A stretch of 18,083 nt of DNA. It comes from UBA4716 sp002438865 (GTDB lineage: Bacteria > Bacillota > Clostridia > UBA1381). Position 1 is the first letter of the stretch. Each line of letters opens with the position of its first letter. Made by a program: the position numbers and the translations under genes. The stretch spans positions 1 through 18,083 of the forward strand of contig CALERO010000191.1 in the NCBI GenBank assembly GCA_937907325.1. Direction: 5' to 3'. The notes under the pieces are model-generated. The model saw only the letters and a program-made list of their open reading frames with translations. It did no database searches and was not told where the DNA came from. Of the stretch, positions 15,459 through 18,083 are shown one piece after another.

Positions 15459-15974
15459 ATGAAACGTTTTTTATTATCAATCATGCTACTGTGCTTTGTT
15501 TTGCCAATGACAACATTTGCCTCAGAGTTGCAATATACGGCTTTGTATGTAGGCAGCAGCAAGGCATTTGTAAATGATGTTGAAAAGCAAATAGATACAG
15601 AAAATGCAAATGTCAAAGTATTTGTTGAAAATGATCGGTCATATGTTCCGGTCAGATTTATCAGTGAAAATTATGGCGGAGATGTTGAGTGGATACCGGA
15701 AACTCAAACGGTTAATATTACTTTTGAGGACAGAACAATATCACTTACGATAGGAAATCCGGAAATTATGATTAATGGCGAAGTAACAAAACTTGATGTT
15801 GCTCCAATAGTCAGAAATGACAGGACATTCCTTCCATTGCGGGCGTGTACCGAAGCAATCGGCAAGGAAGTGTTCTATTCGGACGGGCTTATTCTGATAA
15901 GTGATGTCAAGGATATTCTTGATCCGAATTGGGACAAAGATATTGTAGATTTGTTGATAGAACATTTTAAATGA
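15459..15974 (+). CDS. Secreted copper-amine-oxidase-N (stalk) domain protein, 171 aa
   Basis: A signal peptide (KRFLLSIMLLCFVLP, TFA cleavage after about residue 21) is followed by two copies of the stalk-domain signature of clostridial surface proteins. They are NDRSYVPVRFISENYGGDVEW (about residues 59-79) and NDRTFLPLRACTEAIG (about 120-135), each preceded by a hydrophobic strand such as IMINGEVTKLDVAPIV. The domain has no enzymatic activity by itself and probably binds wall or extends proteins. AAGGAGG (15445-15451) lies 7 nt before the ATG. It follows the candidate immunity gene after 15 nt, so it belongs to the same operon. It lacks a fused catalytic domain, so a structural partner role is likely. 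Confidence 0.85.
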   Translation: MKRFLLSIMLLCFVLPMTTFASELQYTALYVGSSKAFVNDVEKQIDTENANVKVFVENDRSYVPVRFISENYGGDVEWIPETQTVNITFEDRTISLTIGNPEIMINGEVTKLDVAPIVRNDRTFLPLRACTEAIGKEVFYSDGLILISDVKDILDPNWDKDIVDLLIEHFK

Positions 15975-15980
15975 TATAAT
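15951..15980 (+). promoter_or_regulatory. Probable promoter of the SLH gene
   Basis: TGATATAAT at 15972-15980 is an extended -10 identical to that of the 7105-7133 promoter and overlaps the stop codon of the stalk gene. TTGTTG (15951-15956) lies 18 nt upstream as a poor -35 box; TTGATA (15954-15959) is a better match but gives a 15-nt spacer. This would start a transcript near 15987 with a leader of about 170 nt. Confidence 0.45.
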
Positions 15981-16000
15981 ATAACTGTAAACAATATGTT

Positions 16001-16038
16001 ATTACTGAAATAACGCATATTGGAGGTATTTCAGTAAT
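16001..16038 (+). repeat. Perfect 12-bp inverted repeat in the SLH leader
   Basis: ATTACTGAAATA (16001-16012) is the exact reverse complement of TATTTCAGTAAT (16027-16038). The 14-nt loop contains GGAGG (16022-16026), a ribosome-binding-like sequence, but no start codon stands at a usable distance after it. No T-run follows, so it is not a terminator. It may be an operator or an RNA structure regulating the SLH gene. The rest of the 183-nt gap shows nothing else I can name. Confidence 0.5.
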
Positions 16039-16157
16039 CCATATTAGTCATATTAGCGGTTCAAGTGAAAAGCAAATTGAGGGTTAAAGCTTGTGATGCG
16101 GACTATCATATATTAAATATGTTAAACCGAACTACGTAATTTCTATAAAGTGAGGAA

Positions 16158-17984
16158 GTGAGTACAACGAAAAAAATAATTGCAATAATATTGGTTTTTT
16201 GCTTTATGATATCAAATGGTGTATTGACATATGCAAAAAATATCGATGGAAATTCAACTGAAATATGCGTTGGACAAATAATTGAAAAGTATAGCATTGA
16301 TGATATTAGAACATTATATATGGCGCGTAATTTTAAAGGTTATACAGAGCAAATAACTATCAAAGAAAAAGAAGAAATATCGGATTTTTTGAAAGAGCTT
16401 TATAACTTAAAATTAACAACAAATAAGGATGAGGGAAATATTAAAATTGATTTATGGCGTGATGCGGCATTAGGAACAGTTACAATATATTCCTCCACAA
16501 AGGGTTTGTCCAATCAGGATATATCGTATTACATTGATTTACAGGATGTAGATAAGATCGTCGAAAACATGAATTTGCATTGGGCTGAAAATAAAGCCAG
16601 TGGTCCGGGATATCCGGTGGCAGATGTTGCACATAAAGAGAATTCTGAAACATTGATTGTAAATAATGTTTTGGGTGAGTCGGAATACTCTGATTTTCAG
16701 TATCTTAAAGTTGAAAAATTAAATAATACTAATACCAAAGAAACTGTAACATGCAAGGATATATCAAAAATAAAGAAGTTTTATCAGTTGTTTTTAGACC
16801 TGCCAATATCTGAAAAGAAAGATAATGATAGTAATATATATATTGAACTGATTTCAAATGATAATAAATATATTTACTCATCTGATGATGGTCTGAGTGT
16901 GCAAGATAAAATATATTATGTTCGGGAAAGTAATGTTTTAGATTGCCTGTCCCAATCTGATATAACACAATGGTATAGCCTGCCGGTGGTAGATAAGAAT
17001 GAAAGTTTAATAACCCCTAATGACAGCAAGGAACTCTCAAAAACTTATGAAATAGGTATTCTAAATCAAAACGGCATAATTGTCGGTTATCCTGACGGGA
17101 ATTTGCACGAGGATGATGAAATAACAAGAGCAGAATTTGCCGCTGTTTTGTGCCGCGCTATGGGCTGCGAGAACGAAACGGAAAATGATGATTTGAAACA
17201 GAAAAATTATTTTCCCGATGTCACGGCAGAGCATTGGGCGGCAGGTTATGTGAATTTTGCATACGAAAATGGTGCAATAAGCGGATTCCCCGACGGTAAT
17301 TTCTATCCTGAAGAAAAAGTAACAAACGAACAGGTTATAAAAATGCTGATCGGTGCATGGGGCTATAGTGATGAAGCAGAGAAAAACGGCGGTTATCCTA
17401 ACGGATATATGAAGGTTGCAAAGGAACACGGCGTCCTTGATACATTAGAATTTAATTATAAAAATGCGTCAAAACGCTGGGTAGCATCTGTATTTGTATA
17501 CGGTGTACTCTCTATGCCGACTGAAAATCCAAAAGTAAAACAACCTATAAAAACAGAGATTATCTCTGTAGAGCAGCCGCGAGAGGAAAATGACAATTAT
17601 GTTGAACACCCGGAAGAAATATTGAGGAATGTAAGCAAGGAAAGCTCATTTTACGAAAGAACAACCTTTGAGCAGAGTGTCCCCACAAAACATTTACCAA
17701 TAAGACTTGAAGGAAAAACCATAACCAATGTTTGGTTCAGAGATTTTTCGATAGGCATAAATATTGTCGGCGCAAAGCAAGAAGGCTTTCATGCAGAGTT
17801 AGCAGTAGGTGAAAGTGTTGATGTATCAGATTTTGCAAACGGTGAATACGAGATAATTGTCGGATATAACGATGGTAATCAGCGTGCACTTATCAGAGAT
17901 TATGTGTCTAAGTTAAATGATATTGAGATTGTATGCGAAATGATCGATGACGGATATAGCGGAAGTAATTTAGTTGAGGTGTGA
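16158..17984 (+). CDS. Secreted SLH-domain surface protein, 608 aa
   Basis: A signal peptide (KKIIAIILVFCFMISNG, TYA cleavage after about residue 26) leads to a 260-residue region without recognised family. SLH-like units follow at about residues 290-435: GIIVGYPDGNLHEDDEITRA, YFPDVTAEHWAAGYVNFAYE and GAISGFPDGNFYPEEKVTNE, then a weaker third around NGGYPNGYMKVAKEHGVLD. SLH repeats attach proteins non-covalently to secondary wall polymers. Residues 440-608 are a charged linker and a beta-rich C-terminal domain. GTG 16158 is the only conventional start that keeps the signal peptide, but its ribosome binding site (GAGG, 16152-16155) is too close (2 nt). ACG at 16167, where an ATG would be ideally spaced, is discussed as an anomaly. 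It has its own probable promoter and ends in a terminator. Confidence 0.8.
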   Translation: MSTTKKIIAIILVFCFMISNGVLTYAKNIDGNSTEICVGQIIEKYSIDDIRTLYMARNFKGYTEQITIKEKEEISDFLKELYNLKLTTNKDEGNIKIDLWRDAALGTVTIYSSTKGLSNQDISYYIDLQDVDKIVENMNLHWAENKASGPGYPVADVAHKENSETLIVNNVLGESEYSDFQYLKVEKLNNTNTKETVTCKDISKIKKFYQLFLDLPISEKKDNDSNIYIELISNDNKYIYSSDDGLSVQDKIYYVRESNVLDCLSQSDITQWYSLPVVDKNESLITPNDSKELSKTYEIGILNQNGIIVGYPDGNLHEDDEITRAEFAAVLCRAMGCENETENDDLKQKNYFPDVTAEHWAAGYVNFAYENGAISGFPDGNFYPEEKVTNEQVIKMLIGAWGYSDEAEKNGGYPNGYMKVAKEHGVLDTLEFNYKNASKRWVASVFVYGVLSMPTENPKVKQPIKTEIISVEQPREENDNYVEHPEEILRNVSKESSFYERTTFEQSVPTKHLPIRLEGKTITNVWFRDFSIGINIVGAKQEGFHAELAVGESVDVSDFANGEYEIIVGYNDGNQRALIRDYVSKLNDIEIVCEMIDDGYSGSNLVEV

Positions 17985-18027
17985 TAGCGTAACCATTTTT
18001 GCGATGATTACCTATCACACTATTTTT
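17979..18027 (+). terminator. Intrinsic terminator of the SLH gene
   Basis: GTGTGATAG (17979-17987), which includes the stop codon, pairs perfectly with CTATCACAC (18012-18020). An inner GTAA/TTAC pairing extends the stem, and TATTTTT follows (18021-18027). The remaining 56 nt to the window end show no feature. Confidence 0.75.
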
Positions 18028-18083
18028 CGGGGCAATCCCTCATTTTGTGTAAACCTCAAAATTCACTCCAAAATGATAATATA

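Overview
This window looks like a low-GC, Gram-positive Firmicute of class Clostridia, probably a gut or anaerobic lineage. The evidence is the AT-rich codon use, strong AGGAGG-type ribosome binding sites, sigma-A promoters with extended -10 boxes, an S-layer-homology (SLH) anchor protein, a copper-amine-oxidase-N 'stalk' protein and a clostridial-type group II intron. Every gene I can support is on the + strand. I see no tRNA, rRNA or CRISPR array.

Left part (1-4178) is a decayed mobile-element backbone. It holds a scrap of an IS30-like transposase, a DUF932-like gene lacking its N-terminus, and a YqaJ/lambda-exonuclease-type recombinase gene. A group II intron interrupts that recombinase exactly inside the catalytic Lys codon of its E-x-K motif, and the exon/intron pairings (IBS1/EBS1, IBS2/EBS2) can be read directly. 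The intron is broken: its reverse transcriptase stops before the YADD motif and the sequence switches at about 2500 into a RecD2-like helicase without its N-terminus. One deletion would explain the loss of the intron 3' half, the YqaJ C-terminus and the helicase N-terminus; an assembly chimera is the alternative.

Middle part (4175-7023) is a tightly packed accessory operon. It has a NADAR (YbiA-like) protein with an abnormal C-terminus, a cysteine-cluster protein and several small unrecognised proteins with overlapping or near-overlapping ends, typical of integrative-element cargo.

The 7024-7314 gap is dense in regulatory structure: two consecutive hairpins, a near-consensus extended -10 promoter, two tiny overlapping leader ORFs, and a strong intrinsic terminator starting 1 nt after the second leader stop. 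It reads as a possible ribosome-controlled attenuator.

Right part (7315-17984) encodes exported proteins. Two secreted proteins of unknown function precede an 1872-residue Sec-exported Rhs/YD-repeat protein with a 200-residue variable C-terminal tip (candidate toxin). A membrane-anchored outward-facing protein (candidate immunity) overlaps closely, followed by a secreted stalk-domain protein. A separately promoted SLH protein follows and ends in an intrinsic terminator. The most interesting hypothesis is a cell-surface Rhs toxin/immunity locus whose toxin acts outside the cytoplasm, with its own surface-display partners and attenuated expression.
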